The notes under the pieces are model-generated. The model was not told the DNA's origin and made no database searches. It saw nothing but the letters and a program-made list of their open reading frames with translations. The translations under genes were made by a program, and so were the position numbers. From Haloactinospora alba (GTDB taxonomy: Bacteria; Actinomycetota; Actinomycetes; Streptosporangiales; Streptosporangiaceae): DNA of 64,000 nucleotides. Of this stretch, positions 26,536 through 34,152 are shown piece after piece; positions within the stretch are counted from its first letter, which is position 1, and each line of letters opens with the position of its first letter. The stretch is from the NCBI RefSeq assembly GCF_006717075.1, contig NZ_VFQC01000001.1, positions 1,721,501 to 1,785,500 of the forward strand, written 5' to 3'.

Positions 26536-27228
26536 ATGGAGAATGCATCTAACCGGCCGTCCACCTCGGTTGAGGACTACGTGAAGGTCATCTACGACCT
26601 TCAGGAACGCGGCTCGGGCCCGGTGACGATCTCCAGAATGGCCGAACGGCTGTCGGTGTCTAACTCGTCCGTCTCCGGCATGCTCCGCAAGCTCAGTGAG
26701 CTCGGCCTGGTGCACCACCAGCGTTACGGCGCCGTCCAGCTCACCGACACCGGAACGAAGACCGCGCTGTCGGTACTGCGACGTCACCGGCTCCTGGAAA
26801 CCTATCTCGTGGAAGCACTCGGCTACTCGTGGGACGAAGTGCACGACGAGGCCGAGGAGCTCGAGCACGTCGTGTCCGACACGTTCGTCAACCGGATCGC
26901 GGAAAGTCTGGGAAACCCCCTGGTGGACCCCCACGGGGATCCCATACCCACCCGTGACGGAAGCACCGTCGAACGGGACGTCCGCCGGCTCTCGCAGGCC
27001 GAGACCGGAGCCACCGGCGTCATCGTCCGGGTGAACGACTCCGATCCCAACCTGTTGCGCTACCTGGCCGAACAGCGCATCGGCATCGGTATGCGGGTGG
27101 AGGTGCTGGGGCACCAACCCTTCGGCGGGCCACTAGTCATCCGTATCGGCTCCGCCGACGACCAACGCGAACAGACTCTCGGCGTCGTCGCCGCGGAGGC
27201 TCTGTGGTTCGCGCCGGCGGGGGAGTAG
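26536..27228 (+). CDS. DtxR/MntR-family metal-dependent regulator
   Basis: 230 residues. The N-terminal winged helix VEDYVKVIYDLQERG, TISRMAERLSVSNSSVSGMLRKL and QLTDTGTKTA match iron- and manganese-dependent regulators of the DtxR family. The dimerisation/metal-binding domain has RRHRLLETYLVEALGYSWDEVHDEAEELEHVVSD, containing the His, Glu and Asp ligands. A C-terminal FeoA/SH3-like domain (residues ~150-225) is present. Iron versus manganese cannot be settled by eye. It is convergent, with a 12-bp gap, with an FhuF-like [2Fe-2S] protein. ATG 26536 begins the conserved fold; the upstream frame is non-coding in character. Confidence 0.88.
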   Translation: MENASNRPSTSVEDYVKVIYDLQERGSGPVTISRMAERLSVSNSSVSGMLRKLSELGLVHHQRYGAVQLTDTGTKTALSVLRRHRLLETYLVEALGYSWDEVHDEAEELEHVVSDTFVNRIAESLGNPLVDPHGDPIPTRDGSTVERDVRRLSQAETGATGVIVRVNDSDPNLLRYLAEQRIGIGMRVEVLGHQPFGGPLVIRIGSADDQREQTLGVVAAEALWFAPAGE

Positions 27229-27240
27229 TCCGCCGGCGGC

Positions 27241-28062
27241 TCACCGGCGAAGCAGCGCACAGTCCCCGCACATGCCGCACCCGGGTATGCGGTAGTACAG
27301 ACAGCACGTCGCACGGACGAACGCGTGCTGCTCTCCGGACCGGTCAAACTCTCCGAGACCGGTGAACGGTTCACGCCCCAGTAACAGCTCCGTCAGAACA
27401 ACGGCGTCGTCAGTGACCCACGGACGGTCCCGCGCCAGTGCCTGTACGGTTCCGGCCAGGGAGGAGGCAGCGTTTCCCCACAACAGACGGGGTGCCACCT
27501 TCACCTGGGAGCGCAACGCCGTAGCGATCGGGGCGAGGGTTCCCTGAACGACCCGCTGGTGGATCAGCTCGGCCAGTGAGTCGACGCGTGGGGTGTGAAA
27601 CGTATCGGACGCCGGTGGTTCCCCGACCAGTGCGAGTGGCAGCATCCCCCCTTCGGGGCGCCACCGCAGCGCGCCGGGATCGAGTGCCACCCCATGGCAC
27701 AGCGCCGCGCCCACGGTTGGCGACAGCAGGCGGGATGCCAGTCCCTGGTACATGATGGAGGCGGCAACACGCCGTTCCACACGGGAAACGGCGACACCGG
27801 CACGGGACGCCAGCCGGGTGCGCACCTCACTGACGCGCTCCTCCAGGTAACCAGGGTGCTCCCACAGCTCCCGGAGGGGAAGCCACCCCGATCCGGTCTC
27901 TCGCATGTCAACCGAGAAGAACGCGTTGACCGCGGAGACGTCACTGACCGCTGCCCGCACCCCGGAACCGGCCACTGCTGTCCTCACCTCCCTGCCGACG
28001 TTCTCCGGAAACGGTCTCACGTACCAGGAGGCGAGGAGCCATCCGGGCAGCCCGGACCTCAC
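27241..28062 (-). CDS. FhuF-like (2Fe-2S)-binding protein
   Basis: 273 residues. The C-terminus contains RATCCLYYRIPGCGMCGDC, a CC...CxxC arrangement like the [2Fe-2S] site of the siderophore ferric reductase FhuF. The rest has weak similarity to the FhuF/IucA-type alpha-helical fold (SVDMRETGSGWLPLRELW, SIMYQGLASRLLSP). It probably reduces ferric siderophores in the cytoplasm. The GTG at 28062 overlaps the upstream tautomerase stop by 4 bp (GTGA) with no separate ribosome site, so translational coupling is likely. The adjacent DtxR-type gene fits an iron-related role. Confidence 0.78.
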   Translation of the reverse strand: MRSGLPGWLLASWYVRPFPENVGREVRTAVAGSGVRAAVSDVSAVNAFFSVDMRETGSGWLPLRELWEHPGYLEERVSEVRTRLASRAGVAVSRVERRVAASIMYQGLASRLLSPTVGAALCHGVALDPGALRWRPEGGMLPLALVGEPPASDTFHTPRVDSLAELIHQRVVQGTLAPIATALRSQVKVAPRLLWGNAASSLAGTVQALARDRPWVTDDAVVLTELLLGREPFTGLGEFDRSGEQHAFVRATCCLYYRIPGCGMCGDCALLRR

Positions 28063-28436
28063 CCGACGTTGGAGGAAGACACGTACTGCGCTTTCCCGTG
28101 CCCGAGCGACCAGTCGGCCGCCTCGTTCTCGGCCAGGACAACGAACACGTTCCGCGGTTCGGTACCCGCGTACTCGTGGGCCAACTCGGCGATCCGCCGG
28201 TACATGTCCTGTTTCTGCGACGGGGTGCGCCCGGAACGCATCGTGATGGCGACGTACACGATGTCGTCGTCACGATGCACATCGGGATAACCGTCGTAGC
28301 GCAGCGTGCTGTTGACGCCGTCGTGATTGGTCAGTACCTGGAACCGGTCGTCGTACGGGAAACCGATGGTCTCCACCATGGCGTCGTGCACGGCGCGGCC
28401 GAGCGCGTTGAGCCGGTCTCTGCCGACCCGCCACAC
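28059..28436 (-). CDS. tautomerase-superfamily protein without Pro1
   Basis: 125 residues if GTG 28436 is used. It has LGRAVHDAMVETIGFPYDDRFQVLTNHD and DDIVYVAITMRSGRTPSQKQDMYRRIAELAHEY, then VFVVLAENEAADWSLGHGKAQY, all typical of the Tautomerase_2 (4-oxalocrotonate tautomerase-like) family. GTG 28436 has an excellent gaggag site 7 nt upstream. TTG 28451 would restore the first beta strand. Neither start places proline at position 2, although Pro1 is the catalytic base of the superfamily. The gene lies between the ADP-ribosylglycohydrolase (stop 31 bp upstream) and the FhuF-like gene (4-bp overlap). Confidence 0.72.
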   Translation of the reverse strand: MWRVGRDRLNALGRAVHDAMVETIGFPYDDRFQVLTNHDGVNSTLRYDGYPDVHRDDDIVYVAITMRSGRTPSQKQDMYRRIAELAHEYAGTEPRNVFVVLAENEAADWSLGHGKAQYVSSSNVG

Positions 28437-28467
28437 GTGGATGCTCCTCAAGACCGCCGAAGCGAGG

Positions 28468-29373
28468 TCACCGTGGGGGCGGGATGTCCACCCAGCTGGG
28501 CAGCGGTTCCATGTGGGAACGCCACTCCTGCGGCAGATGGCCTCCCGGGACTCGGGTGGCGACGATACCGCCCACGATGGCGCACGTGGTGTCGGCGTCA
28601 CCGCCAGGCGCAACCGTGTGCCACAACGCGCCGGGGTAGTCGTCGAGGTGTTTGGCTGCCACCCACAGCGTGAACGGAACCGTGTCGGCCGCGGTGATCC
28701 TGCTACCGCAGCCCAGCTCCCGAGCCACGGCGTGAGGGTCGGACACCACGAGAAGACTGCGTGCGTTGGCGATCCCGTCACATACGCTCCCGGCGGGGAC
28801 GTACTCCAACGTCTCCTCGAGGAAAGCCCCGGCTCCCGTCGGTTCGTTGCGAGCCGCGACGGCCGCCGCGACAGCGACCGCGACGGCCCCGGCGATGCCG
28901 TCGGGGTGAGTGTGGGTCACCTGGGCCGACACCGCTGCGTTGCGGGCGGCGTGGTCAGTACTGTCAGCGAACCACGCCCCGAGCGGCGCCACCCGCATCG
29001 CAGCGCCGTTCCCCAACGAGCCGGCACCGTCGAACTGGGCTGCGGCGAGCTCACGCCAGTCCCCGCCCTCACGGATGTCGCGCAACAGCCGGCCGGCAGC
29101 CGGCCCGTAGGCGCGGTCCGGGTTGTAGTGCGCGGCGAAGCTGGCAGCCAGCGCGTCCGGATCGACGCTTCCGTCACGGACCAGCTCGCTGTAGACCGAA
29201 CAGGCCATCTCCGTGTCGTCGCTCCACGGCCACGGGCCGGGAGGAAGTACCCGTTCGGCCAGTGTGTGCTGGTCCGCGCCGACGAAGATCCGCGACCCGA
29301 AACCGTCGCCGATCGCCAACCCCGTCAGTGCGGTCCGGGCGCGCTGCGTTGGTGTGGTTTCGGTACGCAACAT
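28468..29373 (-). CDS. ADP-ribosylglycohydrolase (ARH/DraG) family protein
   Basis: 301 residues. ALTGLAIGDGFGSRIF and PWPWSDDTEMACSVYSEL give the DDTE motif that binds one of two Mg2+ ions. The second site is GGDADTTCAIVGGIVATR. THTHPDGIAGAVAVAVA and the alpha-helical fold complete the family pattern. Members remove ADP-ribose from proteins or nucleotides. ATG 29373 (MLRTETTPTQ) is used; ATG 29409 is an alternative. It heads a three-gene minus-strand set with the tautomerase-like and FhuF-like proteins. No ADP-ribosyltransferase partner is next to it. Confidence 0.85.
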   Translation of the reverse strand: MLRTETTPTQRARTALTGLAIGDGFGSRIFVGADQHTLAERVLPPGPWPWSDDTEMACSVYSELVRDGSVDPDALAASFAAHYNPDRAYGPAAGRLLRDIREGGDWRELAAAQFDGAGSLGNGAAMRVAPLGAWFADSTDHAARNAAVSAQVTHTHPDGIAGAVAVAVAAAVAARNEPTGAGAFLEETLEYVPAGSVCDGIANARSLLVVSDPHAVARELGCGSRITAADTVPFTLWVAAKHLDDYPGALWHTVAPGGDADTTCAIVGGIVATRVPGGHLPQEWRSHMEPLPSWVDIPPPR

Positions 29374-29612
29374 GACGGTACTAGTCGTGCCCAATACAGG
29401 CGCTGTCATACCTGCCGCCCGAAACCACACGGGAAGGAACATCCCTGGCACCGTTCGGAAAGCATGTCGACGTGTGTACACGCTCTGAGCACACGGAGCG
29501 GCCTGTTCCCGCGCACGACAGGAAACAGTTCCCAACCCCCTGGTGAGTGGCCCACGGGACCGTGTGTCCGATACTGGGCAGTGAGACTGGACCGCGTCGG
29601 AAAGAGACGACT

Positions 29613-30446
29613 GTGAGCGCCACAGCACCGGAGACGCCATTGGCGGGCTCCACCATCGGGGTTACCGCCGCACGCCGCGTTGAGGAACAAGCGACGATGC
29701 TGCGCCGCTACGGCGCCTTGGTGCGCTGCGCACCAACGATGCGGACCGTTCCCCTGAGTGACGACCACCGGTTGGTGGACGCGTCCCACGAGCTCCTCGA
29801 GCACCCCGTGGACGTGATCGTCGTCACCACCGGGGCAGGTCTCACCGGCTGGGTGCAGGCCGCCCAGGAGTGGGGGATCGGCGCACCCCTGGTTCAGGCG
29901 ATGGCAACAGCCAGGATCGTCGTACGCGGCCCGAAAGCCAAGGGCGCGGTACGTTCCGTCGACCTCACGGAAGAGTGGACGGCACCGAACGAGACGTCCG
30001 ATGAAATGCTGGACTACCTCCTTGGGGAGTTCCCGGCAGGACTGCGCATCGCGGTGCAGGTGCACGGGGACCCCATGACCGACTTCTGCGCGGCGCTGCG
30101 CACGGCCGGCGCCACCGTCATCGAGGTTCCGGTGTACCGCTGGACCGAACCCGAGGACGTGGGGGCGGTGGACGACCTGGTGACCGCTGTGGTGCGACGC
30201 GAACTCGAGGCGGTCACCTTCACCAGCGCACCCGCTGTTTCGGGGCTGTTCCGCCGCGCCGAAGCGCTCGGTGCCGAGGACGAGATGGTAGCCGCCTTCA
30301 GCGACAGGGTGCTCGCGATGAGCGTGGGACCGGTGACGGCACACCCTCTGATGAGCCGGGATGTCCCCACACTGTGGCCGCAACGCAACCGCACAGGCGC
30401 CATGGTGCGCAAACTCGCCGAGACGTTGGCGGACCGGTCGGGGTGA
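29613..30446 (+). CDS. uroporphyrinogen-III synthase (HemD)-type protein
   Basis: 277 residues. Two-lobed HEM4 fold: lobe one starts STIGVTAARRVEEQATMLRRYGA with DVIVVTTGAGLTGWVQAA. The second lobe has RIAVQVHGDPMTDFCAALRTAGATVIEVPVYRW, AVTFTSAPAVSGLFRRAE and the GPVTAHPLMSRDVP segment. The enzyme closes hydroxymethylbilane to uroporphyrinogen III for heme, siroheme or cobalamin. It lacks the winged-helix C-terminal extension seen in many actinomycete fusions. No hem genes are adjacent, so a siroheme or accessory role is possible. GTG 29613 follows a ggaaagaga site. Divergent from the ADP-ribosylglycohydrolase. Confidence 0.8.
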   Translation: MSATAPETPLAGSTIGVTAARRVEEQATMLRRYGALVRCAPTMRTVPLSDDHRLVDASHELLEHPVDVIVVTTGAGLTGWVQAAQEWGIGAPLVQAMATARIVVRGPKAKGAVRSVDLTEEWTAPNETSDEMLDYLLGEFPAGLRIAVQVHGDPMTDFCAALRTAGATVIEVPVYRWTEPEDVGAVDDLVTAVVRRELEAVTFTSAPAVSGLFRRAEALGAEDEMVAAFSDRVLAMSVGPVTAHPLMSRDVPTLWPQRNRTGAMVRKLAETLADRSG

Positions 30447-30660
30447 GGGCGGACCCTCGCGTGTCCACACCCGGCATCATCCGTACACGCACACTCGATG
30501 ACGGAAAGCGATAATACGCGGTAAACCAGAACTCCAACTTTCGTTATCGTGCTGTTACGCGTATGGTCGTTCCTGGTCGGCACGCAACCGTCGCCGAGAC
30601 TGCGTCGTCAGCCGACCCACCACCCCACCCCATGCCCCGGGTGGCCCGCCGCGCCCCCGC

Positions 30661-30689
30661 ACCGGCCCTACAACCCTCACAGGGCCGGT
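30661..30689 (+). promoter_or_regulatory. leader hairpin upstream of RlpA-like gene
   Basis: ACCGGCCCT (30661-30669) pairs perfectly with AGGGCCGGT (30681-30689) around an 11-nt loop, 43 nt before the start codon. It could be a leader regulator or a terminator for upstream transcripts. The core of a c-di-AMP (ydaO) riboswitch, common before actinomycete cell-wall genes, was looked for and not found. Confidence 0.35.
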
Positions 30690-30732
30690 ACTGCGCGGCC
30701 ACATCCCGTCCCCGTTCAAAGGATGCTGCATC

Positions 30733-31422
30733 GTGGGCAGTCACGAACCTTTCCGTGCGCCGGTGTTCCAGCGCATGAAAAGCAAACGTGCGATTGTTGT
30801 CACCGCCGTTGCAGGAGCCGTGCTCATCACTGGCGGTACCGCCGGCGCCGCCGCCATCGGCGATCTCGCCCCCGGTCCCGAATCCGCCGCAATGACGGTT
30901 CCCGAAGCCGACATCGCCGGTCTCACCCCTTCCGACCCGACCCCTGGGAAGGATGGGAAGAAAGACACGGAGGGCGAACAGGAGCAAGCACGCGAGAGCG
31001 CCTCGCAAAGCGCGGACAGCACGACACAGCAGAAGGAAGAACCCGAGGAAGAGCCACAGGACGAGGAGAACACCTCCGCGTCCGGCCAGTCCGACAACGG
31101 CGGCGACAGTTCCGGATCGGAGGATCTCACCCCCACCGGTCAGAGCGTCTCCTGTGAAGCCTCCATGTACAGCGAGCCCCAGCCCACCGCCAGCGGGGAA
31201 CAGTTCGACCCCAGTGCCATGACAGCCGCACACAAGAGTCTGCCGATGGACACGAAGGTCAACGTCACCAACCCCTCCAACGGCAAATCAGTAACCGTAC
31301 GCATCAACGACCGCGGACCGTACGTCGAAGGCCGTTGCCTGGACCTGTCCACCGCCTCGTTCGAGAAGATCGCCTCACCCAACGCTGGAGTCACCGATGT
31401 CCAATGGCAGGTCGTGAGCTGA
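30733..31422 (+). CDS. secreted RlpA-like double-psi beta-barrel protein
   Basis: 229 residues. A basic N-terminus and hydrophobic stretch (AIVVTAVAGAVLITGGTAGAAA) form a signal peptide or anchor. A ~90-residue acidic Glu/Ser/Gln-rich linker follows. The C-terminal ~90 residues are an RlpA-type double-psi beta barrel: YSEPQPTASGEQFDPSAMTAAHKSLPMDT and VRINDRGPYVEGRCLDLS, including the conserved catalytic-type Asp and the NDRGP turn. Such proteins act on denuded peptidoglycan glycan or bind the septal wall. GTG 30733 is used; ATG 30775 is an alternative. A strong terminator follows. Confidence 0.85.
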   Translation: MGSHEPFRAPVFQRMKSKRAIVVTAVAGAVLITGGTAGAAAIGDLAPGPESAAMTVPEADIAGLTPSDPTPGKDGKKDTEGEQEQARESASQSADSTTQQKEEPEEEPQDEENTSASGQSDNGGDSSGSEDLTPTGQSVSCEASMYSEPQPTASGEQFDPSAMTAAHKSLPMDTKVNVTNPSNGKSVTVRINDRGPYVEGRCLDLSTASFEKIASPNAGVTDVQWQVVS

Positions 31423-31429
31423 ACCGCCT

Positions 31430-31461
31430 GGTGGCTCCCCACCTGCTTCCGGGGAGCCACC
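31430..31461 (+). terminator. strong hairpin after RlpA-like gene
   Basis: GGTGGCTCCCC (31430-31440) and GGGGAGCCACC (31451-31461) form a perfect 11-bp stem with a 10-nt loop, 8 nt after the stop codon. Confidence 0.75.
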
Positions 31462-32101
31462 GCTGGCCGTCTGCCCTCGCCGACGGCGACCGGCGCCGAC
31501 CGGAAGTCCACGCACCGCAACGACAGCAGAGGCAGCCTGGCCCGAACGAACGGCCCAGGACAGCACACGGAATGAGGCTGTGACGACATCAACTCTCAAC
31601 ACCTGACGCGAGGCCGATCGCGCGCGGCCTCAGACGCTGTGCGGCCGGGCGCACACGGGCAGCCCGACAGAGCCGACCCGAGGTCCGGCTTGAGGGTGAG
31701 CGGAAGAAGGTGCCAGGTCTCAAGAGCGGGCGGAGTCGCGCGGTGTGTCCTCTGTCCTCACGACGACGGCGGCCGCGGGAACCCCACGGCGACGCGGAAG
31801 AACGGCTCAAACGGTTCTCCAGCGGCGGTGGTCCCGGCCGCTTGAGTTCGCACCAGCGGGTCGGCAACCGGACGGTCCGAGCCCGGATCGCGGCCCGCCC
31901 CCGGACACCGGCGAAACGCCGCCGCCATCGTGACCGCGTCACAACTAACGCGAACCGGGTCCACGACCAGGCAACAATGCTGCGGTGACGGGAAGCCTGC
32001 CTTCGTGGCAGCTACCGTGCTTCGGCCCAACAGAACACGGGATCCGGAACCACGACAGCCAGCGCGCAAAGAATCACGTCACGAAGCGCTCGGAGCGGCA
32101 G
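31462..32101. other. 640-bp gene-free flank left of the transposon
   Basis: GC-rich sequence with only short, overlapping Arg/Pro-rich frames and no recognisable protein family. It ends at the target duplication of the Tn3-family element. It may be remnant DNA of an earlier insertion zone. Confidence 0.4.
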
Positions 32102-32106
32102 CAGAA
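32102..32106. repeat. target-site duplication, left copy
   Basis: The five bases cagaa directly before the left terminal inverted repeat are repeated after the right one (38895-38899). Five bp is the usual duplication length for Tn3-family transposition. Confidence 0.9.
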
Positions 32107-32142
32107 GGGGTCTGAGGAAGCTGAGTACAGAAATTAGCGGTA
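32107..32142 (+). repeat. Tn3-family terminal inverted repeat, left
   Basis: 36 bp starting GGGGTCTGAGG and ending TTAGCGGTA. It matches the inverse of the right end except at the ninth base (A versus G). It ends 16 bp from the tnpR stop codon. Confidence 0.95.
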
Positions 32143-32158
32143 GTACTCTCTGTAACTG

Positions 32159-32746
32159 TTATTGCTCAGAGTTACCTTCTGACTTGCTGAGATACCGGTA
32201 GATGCTTGAGCGGGTGACGCCGAACTCAGCGGCGATCTGGGCCACGGTGTAGCGGCGTTTGCCGTCCTCAGCGGTTTCCTCATACATCTGGCGGGCGAGC
32301 TGAACCTGGCGGGGGCCGAGCTTGGGTTTCTGCCCACCGGTGCGGCCGCGGGCGCGAGCAGCCTGCAGCCCATCAATGGTGCGCTCGCTCAGCAGAGCGT
32401 GTTCGAACTCGGCAATGGCGCCCAGGATCTGGAAGAACATCCGGCCCACAGCAGTGGCGGTGTCGATGCCCTGGTCCAGCACGACCAGGTCCACTCCCCG
32501 GCGCTGGAGGTTCTTGGACAGCTCGATGAGGTGTTCCAGGGAACGCCCCAACCGGTCGAGCTTGGTGACCACGAGCTGGCCGCCCTCGCGGGTGACCATG
32601 AGGGCGTTGTCCAGCTCAGGGCGTCTTGCCAGCGAGCCGGAGGCGTTGTCGATGAAGACGCGCTGGCAGTCGGCCGCTACCAGCGCGTCGTGTTGGGCTT
32701 CAGGGTGTTGGTCGCGAGTGGAGACCCGTCCGTACCCGATCCGCAT
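32159..32746 (-). CDS. tnpR: Tn3-family resolvase (serine recombinase)
   Basis: 195 residues. The N-terminal catalytic domain has IGYGRVSTRDQ with the nucleophilic serine at residue 9, LVVTKLDRLGRSLEHLIEL with the active-site Arg pair, and FFQILGAIAEFEHALLSERT. The C-terminal DNA-binding domain ends in the helix-turn-helix YTVAQIAAEFGVTRSSIYRYLSK. It would resolve transposition cointegrates at the res site expected just upstream (32747-32829). The stop codon lies 16 bp inside the left terminal repeat, so the element has no cargo on this side. Confidence 0.93.
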   Translation of the reverse strand: MRIGYGRVSTRDQHPEAQHDALVAADCQRVFIDNASGSLARRPELDNALMVTREGGQLVVTKLDRLGRSLEHLIELSKNLQRRGVDLVVLDQGIDTATAVGRMFFQILGAIAEFEHALLSERTIDGLQAARARGRTGGQKPKLGPRQVQLARQMYEETAEDGKRRYTVAQIAAEFGVTRSSIYRYLSKSEGNSEQ

Positions 32747-32829
32747 GCGGTGAGCGTATCGAAAACCGGGGTTGGTGTTACATAGGCGCGGACACGGGTT
32801 GTGTTACACCTTCACCCCCGGGGAGAACG
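32747..32829. promoter_or_regulatory. candidate res site / tnpR promoter
   Basis: This 83-bp gap between tnpR and the nested IS holds two direct copies of GTGTTACA (32775-32782 and 32801-32808), 26 bp apart, each preceded by GGGTTG. Repeated resolvase-binding elements upstream of tnpR are expected in this family. The nested IS begins immediately afterwards and may have cut the res region. Confidence 0.4.
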
Positions 32830-33802
32830 CAGGGGGTTGCCGATTAATTACTTACGGATCTCGGAGTCAGTGACCCTCTACGATTCCACTATGACAGAGC
32901 GTACTGAACCGGTGCTCGCGGACGTATTCGCCAAGCTCTTGCGCCACATGGACGAACGGCAGAAGCGCCTGACCGCGGGAGCCGCAGCACGGGCCCTCGG
33001 CCACGGCGGCATCCGCACGATCGCGCGAGCGACGCGCATCGCCGAGTCCACCATCGCCCGAGGCGCAGACGAACTCAACACCGCCACGGAATCGCACGGA
33101 CGCACCCGCGTGGCGGGCGCAGGCCGCAAACCGCTGCGCGATACCGACCCGGGCCTGGTCCCGGCCCTATTGGCACTGGTGGAGCCCGACCAGCGCGGCG
33201 ACCCCGAATCCCCACTGCGCTGGACCACCAAGTCCACACGCAACCTGGCTCAGGAACTGACCCGCCAGGGACATCCGGTCGGCTCCGACACCGTCGCGGC
33301 CCTACTCAAAGCAGAAGGGTTCTCCCTGCAGGCCATCTCCCGCACCACCGAGGGCGCCCGCCACCCCGACCGCGACGTCCAGTTTCGCTACATCAACGAC
33401 CAGGCCACCGAGCACCTGGAGGCCGGCCGACCAGTCATCAGCGTCGACGCCAAGAAGGAGGAAGTTCTCGGCGGCTATGCCGTGGCCGGACGTGAATGGC
33501 ACCGCACCGGGCAACCGGTCCGGGTGCGTGCCCATGACTTCCCCGACAAGGGGGGCGGCCAAGGCGGTGCCCTACGGCATCTACGACATTGGTGCCGATG
33601 CCGGCTGGGTGACGGTCGGCTGCGACGGCGATGCCGCCCGCTTCGCGGTGGCCACCCTGCGCCGCTGGTGGCAGGGCCACGGGCGGCGCCGCTACCTCGA
33701 GGCCAGTCGGCTGTTGATCACCGCCCGCACCGCCCAGAACCTGGCCGACCTGGTGGGAAGGACCACCCCGAAATCAAGCAGTAATTAATCGGCAACCCCC
33801 TG
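32830..33802 (+). mobile_element. nested, internally deleted insertion sequence (ISAzo13-like)
   Basis: Perfect 23-bp inverted repeats (32830-32852 and 33780-33802; outer end CAGGGGGTTGCC) bound a 973-bp element within the Tn3-family transposon. It encodes a damaged transposase. No target duplication is obvious in the flanking bases. With intact ends but a shortened, frameshifted transposase it looks like a non-autonomous derivative. Confidence 0.8.
32891..33790 (+). pseudogene. ISAzo13-type transposase, frameshifted and truncated
   Basis: From ATG 32891 the frame reads as an ISAzo13-like DDE transposase (KSTRNLAQELTRQGHPVGSDT, HPDRDVQFRYINDQATEHLEAGRPVISVDAKKEEV). After HDFPDK the frame is lost in a run of six G (33550-33555). 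The correct continuation AKAVPYGIYDIGADAGWVTVG and FAVATLRRWWQGHGR is in another frame. The protein stops soon after LLITA, where functional relatives continue for another 100 or more residues with the remaining catalytic acids. An internal deletion has joined this point to the right end. Confidence 0.8.
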
Positions 33803-34152
33803 TCTCGCGCGCCCGCTGCAACACCCATATCCGCAGGTCAGATAACGAAGTACGGCTGCCGTACCAGCGCACTAACACACTCTTTACTGGAAATCCAAGA
33901 ATCGAGCTTGGCCACAATGGGCCAAAGAGCTAAAGTTTTAAATATCCTGTGATGGAAAGCGTACGAACGAGGTTAGCGAGTTTGCTGTGAACATTGCCAC
34001 TCCTGGTGCAGTCTATGGCCTAACACGTCCAGCGCACGCAGAAACCTACTCACTCAAGATCGCATCAAAAAATAGCTACTCCGGGATTGCGAGGGTCTGT
34101 ATATATTTGTTTACATATCAGAAACGAAGAGTCCCCCAGGAAAGGATTCACC
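33803..34152. other. 350-bp AT-richer leader of the cargo genes
   Basis: Clearly lower GC than the chromosome, with TATATT (34102-34107) and similar AT-rich hexamers upstream of the secreted-peptide gene. Short frames here show no family similarity. It probably contains the cargo promoter. Confidence 0.4.

Noticed and set aside
30541-30732. c-di-AMP (ydaO) riboswitch before the RlpA-like gene
   Set aside because: A CGCCGAG string resembles the 5' part, but the conserved GGGGGA-type core and downstream partner sequences are not present.
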